A DNA stretch of 64,000 nt, taken from positions 62,001 through 126,000 of the forward strand of contig CANMSN010000011.1 of the NCBI GenBank assembly GCA_947500585.1, given 5' to 3'. The stretch comes from an uncultured Flavobacteriaceae bacterium. GTDB taxonomy: Bacteria; Bacteroidota; Bacteroidia; Flavobacteriales; Flavobacteriaceae. Position 1 is the first letter of the stretch. Each line of letters begins with the position of its first letter. The position numbers and the translations under genes are program-made. Positions 45,694 through 55,585 of this stretch are shown here, piece after piece. The notes under the pieces are model-generated. The model did not search any database, was not told the origin of the DNA, and saw only the letters and a program-made list of their open reading frames with translations.

Positions 45694-47535
45694 ATGCAAG
45701 TTTTTAAAAACCTAGTATTGTTTTTTTTATTGTTTGCAGTAATTGGTTGTAAAACAGAACAACATGTACAACCAGAAAATGTGCAAATGGCTTTTTTAGC
45801 CGATATTCATTTTCAAGATATTTATGCAGAATTTGAAGATGCCAATTACAAAGGAATAAAGAATCCAATATCAGGTGAGTTTGTAAATATAAGAACCATG
45901 CAATCTCAGTTAAAATCTACCAGAATTTTCAATGAAAACTACTTTGCTTTTATAACTGCTTTAGATGATATTTCTGAAAAAGGTATTAAAATAGTAGTGC
46001 TCCCAGGGGATTTTAGTGACGATGGACAGCCAGTTCATGTAAAAGGTTTAAGGCGTATTCTTGATCGTTATTCGAAAAAATATGGGATGTCTTTTTTCGT
46101 CATCACGGGTAATCATGACCCCGTTAAACCGTTTTCTAAAGAAGCTGTGAAAAAAGATTTTTTAGGTGAAGGCGGAAAAGAACAAATTATTGCAAGTTCA
46201 GAAAATAACTTAAACATATTAGAAGAAGGACAATTAAAACCAATCATAACATCAGGTATAAAGAATTGGGGATATAAAGGCCTTTTAAATGAAATGTCAG
46301 ATTTCGGATTCTACCCAAAACAAGACTATGTATATTGGGAAACGCCTTTTTCAACATATATCTATAAAACCTATGATTTTAAAAAAGCGAGTGTAGAAGC
46401 CGCTTTAGAGAAACGAGTATACCCAACTCAGGGCAATACTTCTTTTCTAACAGATGCCAGTTATTTAGTAGAACCTACAGAAGGTGTTTGGCTTTTAGCA
46501 ATAGATGCCAATGTTTACCTTCCAAAGGAAAAAACCTCAGGTTTAGCGAATAATCCAGATGATTTTTCAGGAGCAAGTATCGGTTATAATAATGTGTTAT
46601 CTCATAAAAATCATCTTGTGAATTGGGTTAAAAAAGTATCAAATGAGGCTATGAAACAAGGCAAGATTTTAATTGCTTTTAGCCACTATCCTATGGTCGA
46701 TTTTAATGATGATGCTTCTTCAGAAATGAAACAATTTTTTGGGAGTGATAAGATGCAATTACATCGTGTGCCTAATGAAAATGTTGCTAAAATATTTGCA
46801 GATGCTGGTATTCAAATTCATTTTGGAGGCCATATGCATATAAACGATACGGGCGTTAGAACTACTAAAAATGGGAATACAATTTATAATATACAAACGC
46901 CATCATTGGCCGCTTATACGCCAGCTTATAAAATATTAACCATACTTTCAGAATCTGAATTTGAAGTAGAAACAATTGTTATGGATTCAGTGCATAACTT
47001 TAATAAATTATTTCCGCTTTATGAACAAGAGTATAAATATTTACAAGAAACAGCTAAACTAGATATTTGGAATATAGACATGCTTAAAGCCAAAAACTAT
47101 GGAGCGTTTACAGATTGGCATTTAAAAGAATTAACGCGACTTCGGTTCATACCAGAAGATTGGCCTAAAGCATTTACTGAGACTATTTTAAAATCTTCAG
47201 GTAAAGATTTGTTATTAATGGGTCAGGAAAACATAAATAATATTAATAAACAATTAACACTAAAAAAATGGAGTTTTAGCGATTTTGAAAGTTGGACGGG
47301 TTTTGATATGATTTTTGATTTTTACAGATTAAGAAATGCAGATGAGTTAGCTATAGTCGATATTGGATTAAAACGCTTAGAGCACTATCAATTTGTGTGT
47401 CATCAATTATCAAAATCAGGCAATGAAGCATTTGTATTATGGCAAAGCATACTTGAAAAAACAGCAAATGGAAAGCCTTCTAATCATTTTAAAATCAATT
47501 TAAAAACAAATTCAATAGAGCGCATAAATCCATAA
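45694..47535 (+). CDS. Calcineurin-like metallophosphoesterase lipoprotein
   Basis: 613 residues, lipobox AVIGC (Cys19). All five metallophosphoesterase blocks are present: AFLADIHF (Asp37, His39), VVLPGDFSDDG, VITGNHDP, IAFSHYPMVD and HFGGHMHIND. The C-terminal third (about 420-613) is helical and unrecognised. Exported members of this fold hydrolyse phosphomono- or diesters, including nucleotides and phospho-sugars. It is 21 bp after GH115 and 33 bp before the HTCS gene. In this setting it may dephosphorylate a product released by the upstream PI-PLC-like domain, which is inference only; phosphate scavenging is the simpler alternative. Confidence 0.85.
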   Translation: MQVFKNLVLFFLLFAVIGCKTEQHVQPENVQMAFLADIHFQDIYAEFEDANYKGIKNPISGEFVNIRTMQSQLKSTRIFNENYFAFITALDDISEKGIKIVVLPGDFSDDGQPVHVKGLRRILDRYSKKYGMSFFVITGNHDPVKPFSKEAVKKDFLGEGGKEQIIASSENNLNILEEGQLKPIITSGIKNWGYKGLLNEMSDFGFYPKQDYVYWETPFSTYIYKTYDFKKASVEAALEKRVYPTQGNTSFLTDASYLVEPTEGVWLLAIDANVYLPKEKTSGLANNPDDFSGASIGYNNVLSHKNHLVNWVKKVSNEAMKQGKILIAFSHYPMVDFNDDASSEMKQFFGSDKMQLHRVPNENVAKIFADAGIQIHFGGHMHINDTGVRTTKNGNTIYNIQTPSLAAYTPAYKILTILSESEFEVETIVMDSVHNFNKLFPLYEQEYKYLQETAKLDIWNIDMLKAKNYGAFTDWHLKELTRLRFIPEDWPKAFTETILKSSGKDLLLMGQENINNINKQLTLKKWSFSDFESWTGFDMIFDFYRLRNADELAIVDIGLKRLEHYQFVCHQLSKSGNEAFVLWQSILEKTANGKPSNHFKINLKTNSIERINP

Positions 47536-47567
47536 ATAATGATTAAATTGGATACATAATTTATTTT

Positions 47568-50500
47568 ATGAGGTATCATTTTATTATATTTTTTTTAAGC
47601 ATTTTCTCGTTTTTTAGTTCAAATTCACAGAGCATAAAATTTGAACATTATAATGATAATGGTGGATTGTCTCATAACTCTGTACGCCATATAGTTCAAG
47701 ATAAACATGGGTTTTTATGGTTAGGAACTTTTTCGGGTCTTAATCGGTTTGATGGTTATCAATTTAAAACGTATTTAAGTTCATCCCCTGGTAATAATAA
47801 AATCAATAATGATGATATTACGGCATTACATCTTGATGAAGGTTCAAATAATCTTTGGATTGGTACACGAAAAGGCTTAACGCTTTTTAAAACAGATACT
47901 CATAAATTCACCACCTTTTTACCTGATAGTAATAACGCTAATAGTTTACCAGATGAAGAGATTCGTTCTGTTTATGTAGATAAATTTAAACGCGTTTGGG
48001 TTGGTACTAAAACAAAAGGATGTTATATGTTCTTTATGGACGAAAACCGATTTGAAAAAATTGAGATTAACGGATTTGATTATGTAAAAGCAATTTTTGA
48101 AGATAAAAAAGGAAATATTTGGATTGGTAGTTATGACACCGCATCCGTAGCAAAAATAGTTTTAAATACCAAAGGTGAAGTGTCACAAATTGTTAGCTAT
48201 ACGCTCTCAATACCTAATTCAGATGACAAGAACCCGTATATAAATTTTATATATGAAGACGCAAAATCAGATATTTTTATTGGCACGCGAGAAGGGCTTT
48301 ATAAATTTAATAAAGAAACAAATGCTTTTGTAAACCTTTATATTGAAGATGATGAAACTAGAGATAATTTAGGACCTTACTTCTTATCGGTAGCTCAAGC
48401 TCCTGATGGTAAATATTGGGTTGGAACTTTAGGCGGTTTACTAGTTTGTAATCAATTGGAAGATATTGCTAAGGGTAATTTTCAATGGCATTACGCAGTG
48501 CTTTCAGACGATACATCTCTCATAGACAATTTGGTTTCTGCATTATACTTTGATGCTTCAGGAGTACTTTGGATTGGAACAGAAGATGGTTTAGATAAAT
48601 ACGATCCTTATGAAAATCAGTTTAATCTCAATAAAGATATTTCAAAATATATAGGTAATCAAGTACCGCGGATTAGAGGGTTTTCAAAAACAATTGATGA
48701 TAAAATTATTGTGGCAACGAGGCATAACGGACTTTTCATTTCAGAAGGCGATACTTTCATTCCCCTATATAATAGCCAAAAAGATATTGCAAGTATTTAT
48801 TCTGATGATGGTGAGATTTTTTATTGTGGCTTATGGAATGGAAAAATACTGGTTTATGATTACAAAAAAAATACATCAAAAGTAATAGATGTAGGTTTTG
48901 AACAATCACCAGTTTTTGCTTTTAAAAACATAGAAAAAGAAGTTTTAATATTGGGTTCTTTTGGTGAAGGTGTAGTTATTTTGAATACTGAAACCTTAAA
49001 ATTAGACGAATCATTAGGTACCTTACTTCCAGGTTTCGAAATTAATGCTATTGAAGTAGATGCCAATAAAAATATTTGGTTTGCAACCGAAAGTGGCGTT
49101 GTAAAATATGCCATTGAAACTGGTCTTATTAAATCGTACACCGATAATTTTAATGATGATATCGGGCTTCCACATGATAATGTGAGTGATATTATAGTTG
49201 ATGAAAACGGAAAAATTTGGGCAGCAACACGTACGGGTTTAAGTACTTATAATAATTCTATAGATGAGTTTGAACCTGTAAAAAAGCCTAGTGAAATAGC
49301 TGGGAAATGGGTAACTGATATGGTAACAGATTCCAATAAAGATTTATGGCTTAACATGAATAATAACAGTGTTGCAAGAGTAAAAACTAATCTAAAAGAC
49401 TTTAATATATATCATGTTAACAGTGGGAATAGATTGGATGTGTTTAGCTCTAGCGGGTTTTATAATTACGGTAATTCCAATATTTATTTAGGCGGTAAAA
49501 ACGGGATTATTTATTTCTCTCCATATGTTATTAACGAAAACAAATGGTCTCCAGTACCAGCTATTACAGAATTTAAAGTTCAGAATGAAGAAGTATTTCC
49601 CGGTGTTAAAATTAATGGACAAATAGTATTAGAGAAAAACCTGAATGAGTCAAAAAGCATTGAGCTTAATTACAAAAACAGAAATTTTTCATTACAATTT
49701 TCAACACCTTCTTATGCCAATGAAAAACTAAATAAGTTTGAATATATGCTTGAAGGTTTTGATAAAAACTGGATACTTGCAAATAGTAATTCCAGAACTG
49801 TTCAATACACAAATCTTTTTCCTGGCGATTATGTTTTCAATATAAAATCCAGTAATAGCGATGGCCATTGGAGTGATGTTGTTTCATATAAAATAAAAAT
49901 TAAACCTCCATTTTGGCTTACCTATCAGGCACTTTTATTGTTCTTATTAGTTGTTTTTGTAATTATCTATTTTTTTAGGAGAGAAATTAAAAATAGAATA
50001 AGATTAAAGCAAGAATTGGTAACTGAAAAAGTAAATAGAGAGCGAGATGTTAAATTAAATAATGAAAAACTTCGTTTTTTTACAAATATTTCTCACGAAT
50101 TAAGAACACCATTAACATTAATTTTAGGTCCAGCAAAACAATTAATAGAAGAAGGTAAAAGTAATAGTACTGAGTATCAAAAAAGCAGATACAATCTCAT
50201 CCATCAGAATGCCAGTAGATTGTTAAAATTAGTAAACCAAGTACTAGATTTTAGAAAAGCGCAAACTGGAGAATTAAAGCTTAAGGTATCAAAAACAGAT
50301 ATATTTTCATATGCTAAGAACACACTTGATTCTTTTAAAGAACTGGCGTTTAACAAACATATTCAACTAAACTTTAATACTGAAGATGAGACTCTTTCTG
50401 GGTGGATAGACAGAGATAAGTATGATAAAATATTATACAACTTATTATCAAATGCCATCAAGTTTACCAATAAATATGGACATGTAGATTTGTTTTTAAG

Positions 50501-51602
50501 ATTGAAAGACGAAACAGGAGCTTATTTAGTTATTGAAGTAAGTGATGACGGTATTGGTATTCCGTTTAAAAGTCAAGAAAAGATTTTTACAAGATTCTAC
50601 CAAGCCACAAACAGTAAGGAAAACAATACGGGTTCAGGTATAGGGTTGTCTTTAGTTAAGTCTTTAGTAGAACTTCATAAAGGGACAATAAAAGTACAAA
50701 GTACACCTAAAAAAGGAAGTGTGTTTACTGTTGAAATTCCTATAAAGCGTGAATTTTATGATGAAGAAGAGGTTTTCGAATTCGTTTCAAATGAAAAAGA
50801 AACCGAAATATTGCCAAGTATTCCCAGTAAAAAAATAATTAGTAATACGCTAATTAAAGAGAAAATATTAGTTATTGAAGATAATATAGAACTCAGAAAA
50901 TATTTGATAGATTATTTATCTGATTATTACAAAGTTTATGAAGCTGAAAATGGTGAAAAAGGGCTTCAGGTTTGCAAACAGATTAAGCCAATTTTATGTG
51001 TGGCAGATATAATGATGCCAGTTATGGACGGACTTGAATTTTGTTCAAAATTAAAAAATGATGAATTTATAAGCCATATTCCAGTAGTTTTGTTAACGGC
51101 ACTTTCTGATAATGAAGATAAAGTAAAAGGCTTTGATGTTGGTGCAGATGGCTATTTGGTAAAACCCTTCGACCCATCATTGCTTAAAGCCATGATCGTT
51201 AATATCACTAAAACACGATTAGAGTTAAAGGCTAAATTTTCAAATGAAGTTGAAAGTGAAATAAGCTTATTAACGCATTCTCCAATTGATGAGGAGTTAA
51301 TGAAAAAAGCAATAGATTTAATTGAAGTTAACCTAAATAAAGTAGATTTAACAACCTCTTTTTTATGTAAGGAATTGGGTGTGAGTTCTTCTAAATTATA
51401 CCGAAAAGTTAAAGAACTTACAGATTTAGCGCCAAATGAATTCATTAGGACTATCAGATTAAAAAAGTCAGCTCAACTTTTAAAAACTAAAAAGTATAAT
51501 GTATCAGAAGTTACAAATTTAATAGGCTTTAACGATCCTCTATATTTTAGCCGATGTTTTAAAAAACAGTTTGGGTTTCCACCAAGTAAGTTATTAAAAT
51601 AG
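47568..51602 (+). CDS. HTCS hybrid two-component regulator (sensor kinase-response regulator-AraC)
   Basis: 1344 residues. An N-terminal signal is followed by two seven-bladed propellers of periplasmic sensor repeats (repeated LWIGT/IWIGS/VWVGT segments, about 25-690), a Y_Y_Y domain (about 700-775), one membrane helix (about 787-805), and a HisKA domain with FFTNISHELRTPLT (His843). Next come the HATPase (NLLSNAIKFTN about 959, DDGIGIP, GSGIGLSLV about 1022), a receiver domain with ADIMMPVMDG (Asp1147) and a C-terminal AraC-type helix-turn-helix (about 1240-1342). HTCS proteins bind a glycan fragment in the periplasm and activate their PUL. GTCCAT operators at susC, the DUF1080 operon and just downstream of this gene are the predicted targets. 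It lies at the end of the enzyme block, 32 bp after the phosphoesterase. Confidence 0.96.
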   Translation: MRYHFIIFFLSIFSFFSSNSQSIKFEHYNDNGGLSHNSVRHIVQDKHGFLWLGTFSGLNRFDGYQFKTYLSSSPGNNKINNDDITALHLDEGSNNLWIGTRKGLTLFKTDTHKFTTFLPDSNNANSLPDEEIRSVYVDKFKRVWVGTKTKGCYMFFMDENRFEKIEINGFDYVKAIFEDKKGNIWIGSYDTASVAKIVLNTKGEVSQIVSYTLSIPNSDDKNPYINFIYEDAKSDIFIGTREGLYKFNKETNAFVNLYIEDDETRDNLGPYFLSVAQAPDGKYWVGTLGGLLVCNQLEDIAKGNFQWHYAVLSDDTSLIDNLVSALYFDASGVLWIGTEDGLDKYDPYENQFNLNKDISKYIGNQVPRIRGFSKTIDDKIIVATRHNGLFISEGDTFIPLYNSQKDIASIYSDDGEIFYCGLWNGKILVYDYKKNTSKVIDVGFEQSPVFAFKNIEKEVLILGSFGEGVVILNTETLKLDESLGTLLPGFEINAIEVDANKNIWFATESGVVKYAIETGLIKSYTDNFNDDIGLPHDNVSDIIVDENGKIWAATRTGLSTYNNSIDEFEPVKKPSEIAGKWVTDMVTDSNKDLWLNMNNNSVARVKTNLKDFNIYHVNSGNRLDVFSSSGFYNYGNSNIYLGGKNGIIYFSPYVINENKWSPVPAITEFKVQNEEVFPGVKINGQIVLEKNLNESKSIELNYKNRNFSLQFSTPSYANEKLNKFEYMLEGFDKNWILANSNSRTVQYTNLFPGDYVFNIKSSNSDGHWSDVVSYKIKIKPPFWLTYQALLLFLLVVFVIIYFFRREIKNRIRLKQELVTEKVNRERDVKLNNEKLRFFTNISHELRTPLTLILGPAKQLIEEGKSNSTEYQKSRYNLIHQNASRLLKLVNQVLDFRKAQTGELKLKVSKTDIFSYAKNTLDSFKELAFNKHIQLNFNTEDETLSGWIDRDKYDKILYNLLSNAIKFTNKYGHVDLFLRLKDETGAYLVIEVSDDGIGIPFKSQEKIFTRFYQATNSKENNTGSGIGLSLVKSLVELHKGTIKVQSTPKKGSVFTVEIPIKREFYDEEEVFEFVSNEKETEILPSIPSKKIISNTLIKEKILVIEDNIELRKYLIDYLSDYYKVYEAENGEKGLQVCKQIKPILCVADIMMPVMDGLEFCSKLKNDEFISHIPVVLLTALSDNEDKVKGFDVGADGYLVKPFDPSLLKAMIVNITKTRLELKAKFSNEVESEISLLTHSPIDEELMKKAIDLIEVNLNKVDLTTSFLCKELGVSSSKLYRKVKELTDLAPNEFIRTIRLKKSAQLLKTKKYNVSEVTNLIGFNDPLYFSRCFKKQFGFPPSKLLK

Positions 51603-51636
51603 TTTTGTAAGTTACTATCTTTTAAATATTAAATTT

Positions 51637-51663
51637 GTCCATCTTTTTGATGTATTTGTCCAT
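51637..51663 (+). promoter_or_regulatory. Predicted HTCS operator upstream of the inositol oxygenase operon
   Basis: Two exact GTCCAT copies (51637-51642 and 51658-51663) with the same 21-bp period as the susC site and a similar spacer (TTT near the first copy, GA in the centre, ATTT before the second). A -7-like box TAATTTAG starts at 51685, again 22 bp after the last base of the repeat; the gene starts at 51727. Confidence 0.7.
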
Positions 51664-51726
51664 TTAAATATATCCCATATATTCTAATTTAGTTTATTAT
51701 AGTTATTCAATAAATTAATTTAAGTT

Positions 51727-52605
51727 ATGAAAAAGCCTTTAAATATTGATTCTGAAAATCCTATGAATAATGTTGATGATTGGGAGAATGATTTGTTGGT
51801 AAGATACCCAGATCCAGCTGAAACAAAAAAGGAAAAAGAAGAATTTCGTAATTATATAGATTCTGAAAGATTAGACACGGTTAGAGAGTTTTACAGATTA
51901 AACCATACCTATCAGACTTACGATTTTGTTTGTTATAAAGAGGAAGAGTTCTTAAAGTTTAACAAAAAAGAGATGTCTATTTGGGAAGCTGTAGATTTTT
52001 TAAACACTTTGGTAGACGATAGCGATCCAGATATAGATTTAGACCAAATGCAACATTTATTGCAAACCTCTGAGGCTATTAGAGCAGACGGACACCCAGA
52101 TTGGTTTGTGCTAACTGGATTTATACATGATTTAGGAAAAATTTTATGTTTGTTTGGCGAGCCACAATGGGCAGTTGTTGGCGATACGTTTCCCGTTGGT
52201 TGTGCCTATTCAGACAAAATTGTGTATCCAGAATTCTTTAAAGAAAACCCCGATTATACTAATGAAAAATATAATACCAAATATGGCATTTATAAACCAA
52301 ACTGTGGATTGGATAACGTAAAAATGAGTTGGGGACACGATGAATATTTGTACCAGATATTTAAAGATTACTTGCCAGAACCTGCATTGTATATGATACG
52401 ATATCATTCATTTTATTCGCAACATCGTGAAAATGATTATACCCATTTAATGAACGAGAAAGACATTGAAATGTTTGAATGGGTTAAAAAATTCAATCCT
52501 TACGATTTATATTCAAAAGCACCAGTACCTCCAAATGCCCAGGAACTTTTGCCGTATTATAAAGAATTGGTCGCTAAATATCTGCCTGAAAAGCTAAATT
52601 TCTAA
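51727..52605 (+). CDS. myo-Inositol oxygenase (MIOX)
   Basis: 292 residues, no signal peptide, so cytoplasmic. It converts myo-inositol and O2 to D-glucuronate with a di-iron centre. Nearly the whole length is recognisable: [121 protein letters not shown] and FNPYDLYSK. The six iron ligands of the animal enzyme correspond to His110, His134, Asp135, His204, His227 and Asp260, so it should be active. It has its own predicted HTCS operator, which ties inositol use to the PUL. A hairpin terminator lies between it and the sodium symporter. No glucuronate isomerase is present in the window. Confidence 0.95.
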   Translation: MKKPLNIDSENPMNNVDDWENDLLVRYPDPAETKKEKEEFRNYIDSERLDTVREFYRLNHTYQTYDFVCYKEEEFLKFNKKEMSIWEAVDFLNTLVDDSDPDIDLDQMQHLLQTSEAIRADGHPDWFVLTGFIHDLGKILCLFGEPQWAVVGDTFPVGCAYSDKIVYPEFFKENPDYTNEKYNTKYGIYKPNCGLDNVKMSWGHDEYLYQIFKDYLPEPALYMIRYHSFYSQHRENDYTHLMNEKDIEMFEWVKKFNPYDLYSKAPVPPNAQELLPYYKELVAKYLPEKLNF

Positions 52606-52625
52606 GCTAATAAAAATTGTTATTC

Positions 52626-52663
52626 CTGTTGAATTGGTTTAAAATTAATTCAACAGTTTTTTT
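52626..52663 (+). terminator. Intrinsic terminator or attenuator after inositol oxygenase
   Basis: A perfect 10-bp stem, CTGTTGAATT (52626-52635) and AATTCAACAG (52647-52656), with an 11-base loop and a run of seven T. Only 29 bases separate it from the next start codon, with no room for a full promoter, so the transporters probably depend on read-through. Confidence 0.8.
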
Positions 52664-52692
52664 ATTGCTTTCACATAACTAAACTAACCATA

Positions 52693-54270
52693 ATGTATAC
52701 TGTTCTTACGTTTATTGCCTTTACAGGATTTGTCGCTTTTTATTCTTGGTTTAAATTAAGAAAAGAAAAATTAGATTCGCAAGATGGTTATTTTCTTGGG
52801 GGAAGAAGTTTAACAGGCGTTGTAATTGCAGGCTCCATGTTACTTACAAATATTTCTACCGAACACTTAATTGGTATGAATGGGTCTTCTTATAAAAACG
52901 GATTTATTATCATAGCTTGGGAAGTTACTTCGGCATTAGCGTTAGTAGCTGCAGCTATCTATTTTGTACCTAGATATTTAAAAATGGGACTCACAACCAT
53001 ACCTCAATATTTAGAAAAACGTTTTGATAGTACAACAAGAACTTTGGTTGCTTTGTTTTTAATGATTTCATTTATAGTTACCTTATTGCCAATTGTACTT
53101 TACACAGGCGCTATTAATATAGAAAGCATTTTTAATATCTCAGAAGTATTAGAAATATCAAAAAAAGAAGGCCTATGGATTACTGTAATGGCTATTGGGG
53201 TTTTGGGCTCAATATATGCCATATTTGGAGGCTTAAAAGCTGTTGCTGTGTCAGATACTATTAATGGCTACGGACTTTTAATTGGAGGATTAGCCATTCC
53301 GTTAATCGCCTTAGTTAGTATTGGTGAGGGCAACCCGCTTACTGGATTAAGTAAGGTTTATGCGCACAGTCCTGAAAAGTTTAATGTTATAGGCGCAAAA
53401 GATTCGGTTCTGCCTTTTGGAGTTCTTTTTACGGGGTTAATTATCAACCAACTCTATTTTTGGAGTATGAATCAAACCATTATTCAACGTGCTTTGGGTG
53501 CTAAGAATTTAGTGGAAGCCCAAAAAGGGTTGTTATTTACTGGGGTTTTAAAAATATTGGTGCCAATTATAATTATTTTACCAGGGGTTATTGGGTTTTA
53601 TTATTATGGCGATTCACTTTACGATAATCAAGACATGATATATCCAGAACTTATTAAAAAAGTATTGCCTGTAGGCTTAGTGGGCATATTTGCTGCTATA
53701 GTTATGGGAGCCGTATTAAGTACTTTTAATAGTGTTTTAAATAGTGCTGCAACCATTTTTAGTATAGATGTTTATAAAAGACATTTTGGAAAAGCAAGTA
53801 GCGATAAAAAATTGGTTAAAGTAGGAAAGCTAACATCTGCTATTTTAGCTGTTTTTGCAATTATTGTTGCACCAATGGTTGCTAATGCTCCAGATGGTTT
53901 GTATCAATTACTACAACAATTAAATGGTATCTTCTTTATTCCTATTGCATCAATTATGCTGGCAGGGTTTTTTCTTAAAAAAATATCTGCAATGGGAGCT
54001 AAGGCTGCTTTATTTGTAGGTTTAGCATTCTATATTTTAACAACATTTATTTTTAAAGTAAATGTTCATTTTGTACATATCTGGGGGATAGAATTTTTGC
54101 TAAACTTAGCGGTTATGTTTGGCGTTTCTTATTTTTATCCATCAGATAAGGATTTCAAACAAGAAAATTTGCACATTGTAGACTTGAAAGAGTGGAAATA
54201 CACCAAGCATATGTCTGTTTTTCTATGTGTGGTAACTATAGTCATTTATGTGTTGCTAGGAAAAAACTAA
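52693..54270 (+). CDS. SSS-family sodium:solute symporter (SLC5-like)
   Basis: 525 residues with about 13-14 predicted membrane helices. Typical SSS segments: YFLGGRSLTGVVIAGSMLLTNIS, EHLIGMNGSSYKNG, VPRYLKMGLTTIPQYLEKRF, GSIYAIFGGLKAVAVSDTING, FWSMNQTIIQRALGAKN and MGAVLSTFNSVLNSAATIFSIDVYK. The family moves sugars, inositol, sialate or similar solutes with sodium. Standing between inositol oxygenase and a fucose-type permease, it may import myo-inositol or a sugar released by the PUL; substrate cannot be read from sequence. It is a stand-alone inner-membrane carrier. Confidence 0.9.
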   Translation: MYTVLTFIAFTGFVAFYSWFKLRKEKLDSQDGYFLGGRSLTGVVIAGSMLLTNISTEHLIGMNGSSYKNGFIIIAWEVTSALALVAAAIYFVPRYLKMGLTTIPQYLEKRFDSTTRTLVALFLMISFIVTLLPIVLYTGAINIESIFNISEVLEISKKEGLWITVMAIGVLGSIYAIFGGLKAVAVSDTINGYGLLIGGLAIPLIALVSIGEGNPLTGLSKVYAHSPEKFNVIGAKDSVLPFGVLFTGLIINQLYFWSMNQTIIQRALGAKNLVEAQKGLLFTGVLKILVPIIIILPGVIGFYYYGDSLYDNQDMIYPELIKKVLPVGLVGIFAAIVMGAVLSTFNSVLNSAATIFSIDVYKRHFGKASSDKKLVKVGKLTSAILAVFAIIVAPMVANAPDGLYQLLQQLNGIFFIPIASIMLAGFFLKKISAMGAKAALFVGLAFYILTTFIFKVNVHFVHIWGIEFLLNLAVMFGVSYFYPSDKDFKQENLHIVDLKEWKYTKHMSVFLCVVTIVIYVLLGKN

Positions 54271-54286
54271 CTATTAATTATAAAAT

Positions 54287-55585
54287 ATGAGTAAACCAGT
54301 TGTAGTATCAAAAAAAGTGCTTTTGCCATTTATTTTAGTAACGTCCTTATTTGCTTTATGGGGATTTGCCAATGCAGTTACCGATCCTATGGTTCAAGCC
54401 TTCAAAAAAGTTTTAGAGTTGTCAAATTCACAGGCAGCTTGGGTACAAATGGCTTTTTATGGAGGCTATTTTTGTATGGCATTACCAGCTGCTATGTTTA
54501 TGAGAAAATACTCCTATAAAGTTGGTATTTTAATAGGTTTAGCGCTTTATGCTACAGGTGCTCTTTTGTTTTATCCAGCAGCTCAATCAGAAAGTTTTAT
54601 GTTTTTCTGTATAGGTTTATATATTTTAACTTTTGGGTTAGCCTTTTTAGAAACCGCTGCAAATCCATACATCCTAGCTATGGGAACAAAAGAAACGGCT
54701 ACTCAACGTTTAAATTTAGCGCAAGCATTTAACCCTTTAGGACTTATAATTGGCTTATTTGTAGCGCAACAATTTGTTTTAAAGAATTTGCAATCTGATA
54801 ATATTACTGATTTTAGTGCTTTAGATGAAGCGTCTAAAATTTTAATTAAAACATCAGATTTAATGGTTATTCGTAATCCATATGTCATTTTAGGATTGGT
54901 GCTTTTAGTGGTGTTTGTTTTGTTTTTAGTTATCAAAATGCCACAATCAAAAGATGAAGGCGATAAACCTAGCATTGCTGATACTTTCACGGTTTTAGGA
55001 AAAAATAATAAATATGTTCTTGGAGTCATAGCGCAAATTTTATATGTAGGTGCACAAATTATGTGTTGGACCTATATTTACCAATATGCTGAAGCTATAA
55101 GTGTGGACAGTGTGACTGCTGGTTACTACCAAATGGCAGCTTTTGTAATATTTACTATTGGTAGAGCTATTGGAACTTATTTATTAAGATTTTTTAGTTC
55201 AGGAAAATTATTAATGTACTCTGCAATTTTAGCAATGGTATTTGTATTTGGTACTATTTTTATACAAGGTATGTTAGGATTGTATTGTTTAGTAGGCGTT
55301 TCTTTTTGCATGTCTTTAATGTTCCCAACTATTTATGGTATTGCTTTGGGAGACTTAACAGAAGAAGAATCTAAAGTTGGATCTGCTGGACTTGTAATGG
55401 CAATTGTAGGAGGCGCACTAATGCCAAAATTACAAGGTATGATGATTGATATTGGAGGAAATGGCGTTGCAGATACTACTATAATGGGCGTTTCGGAAGT
55501 TAATTTTTCTTTTATACTGCCATTATTTTGTTTTATTTACATCGCATGGTATGGATTAAGAGTTTTTAAAAAAAATGAAACTTAA
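54287..55585 (+). CDS. FucP-type MFS sugar:proton symporter
   Basis: 432 residues and about 12 membrane helices. Motifs of the fucose/glucose permease branch: LFALWGFANAVTDPMVQAFKK, MAFYGGYFCMALPAAMFMRKYSYK, LAFLETAANPYILAMG and TQRLNLAQAFNPLGLIIG. The C-terminal half has QILYVGAQIMCWTYIYQYA and LMFPTIYGIALGDL. This branch imports L-fucose or related hexoses. With two GH29 fucosidases in the locus, fucose is the natural guess, though FucP-like proteins also carry glucose, galactose or N-acetylglucosamine. It starts 16 bp after the symporter. No fucose isomerase or kinase gene lies in the window. Confidence 0.88.
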   Translation: MSKPVVVSKKVLLPFILVTSLFALWGFANAVTDPMVQAFKKVLELSNSQAAWVQMAFYGGYFCMALPAAMFMRKYSYKVGILIGLALYATGALLFYPAAQSESFMFFCIGLYILTFGLAFLETAANPYILAMGTKETATQRLNLAQAFNPLGLIIGLFVAQQFVLKNLQSDNITDFSALDEASKILIKTSDLMVIRNPYVILGLVLLVVFVLFLVIKMPQSKDEGDKPSIADTFTVLGKNNKYVLGVIAQILYVGAQIMCWTYIYQYAEAISVDSVTAGYYQMAAFVIFTIGRAIGTYLLRFFSSGKLLMYSAILAMVFVFGTIFIQGMLGLYCLVGVSFCMSLMFPTIYGIALGDLTEEESKVGSAGLVMAIVGGALMPKLQGMMIDIGGNGVADTTIMGVSEVNFSFILPLFCFIYIAWYGLRVFKKNET

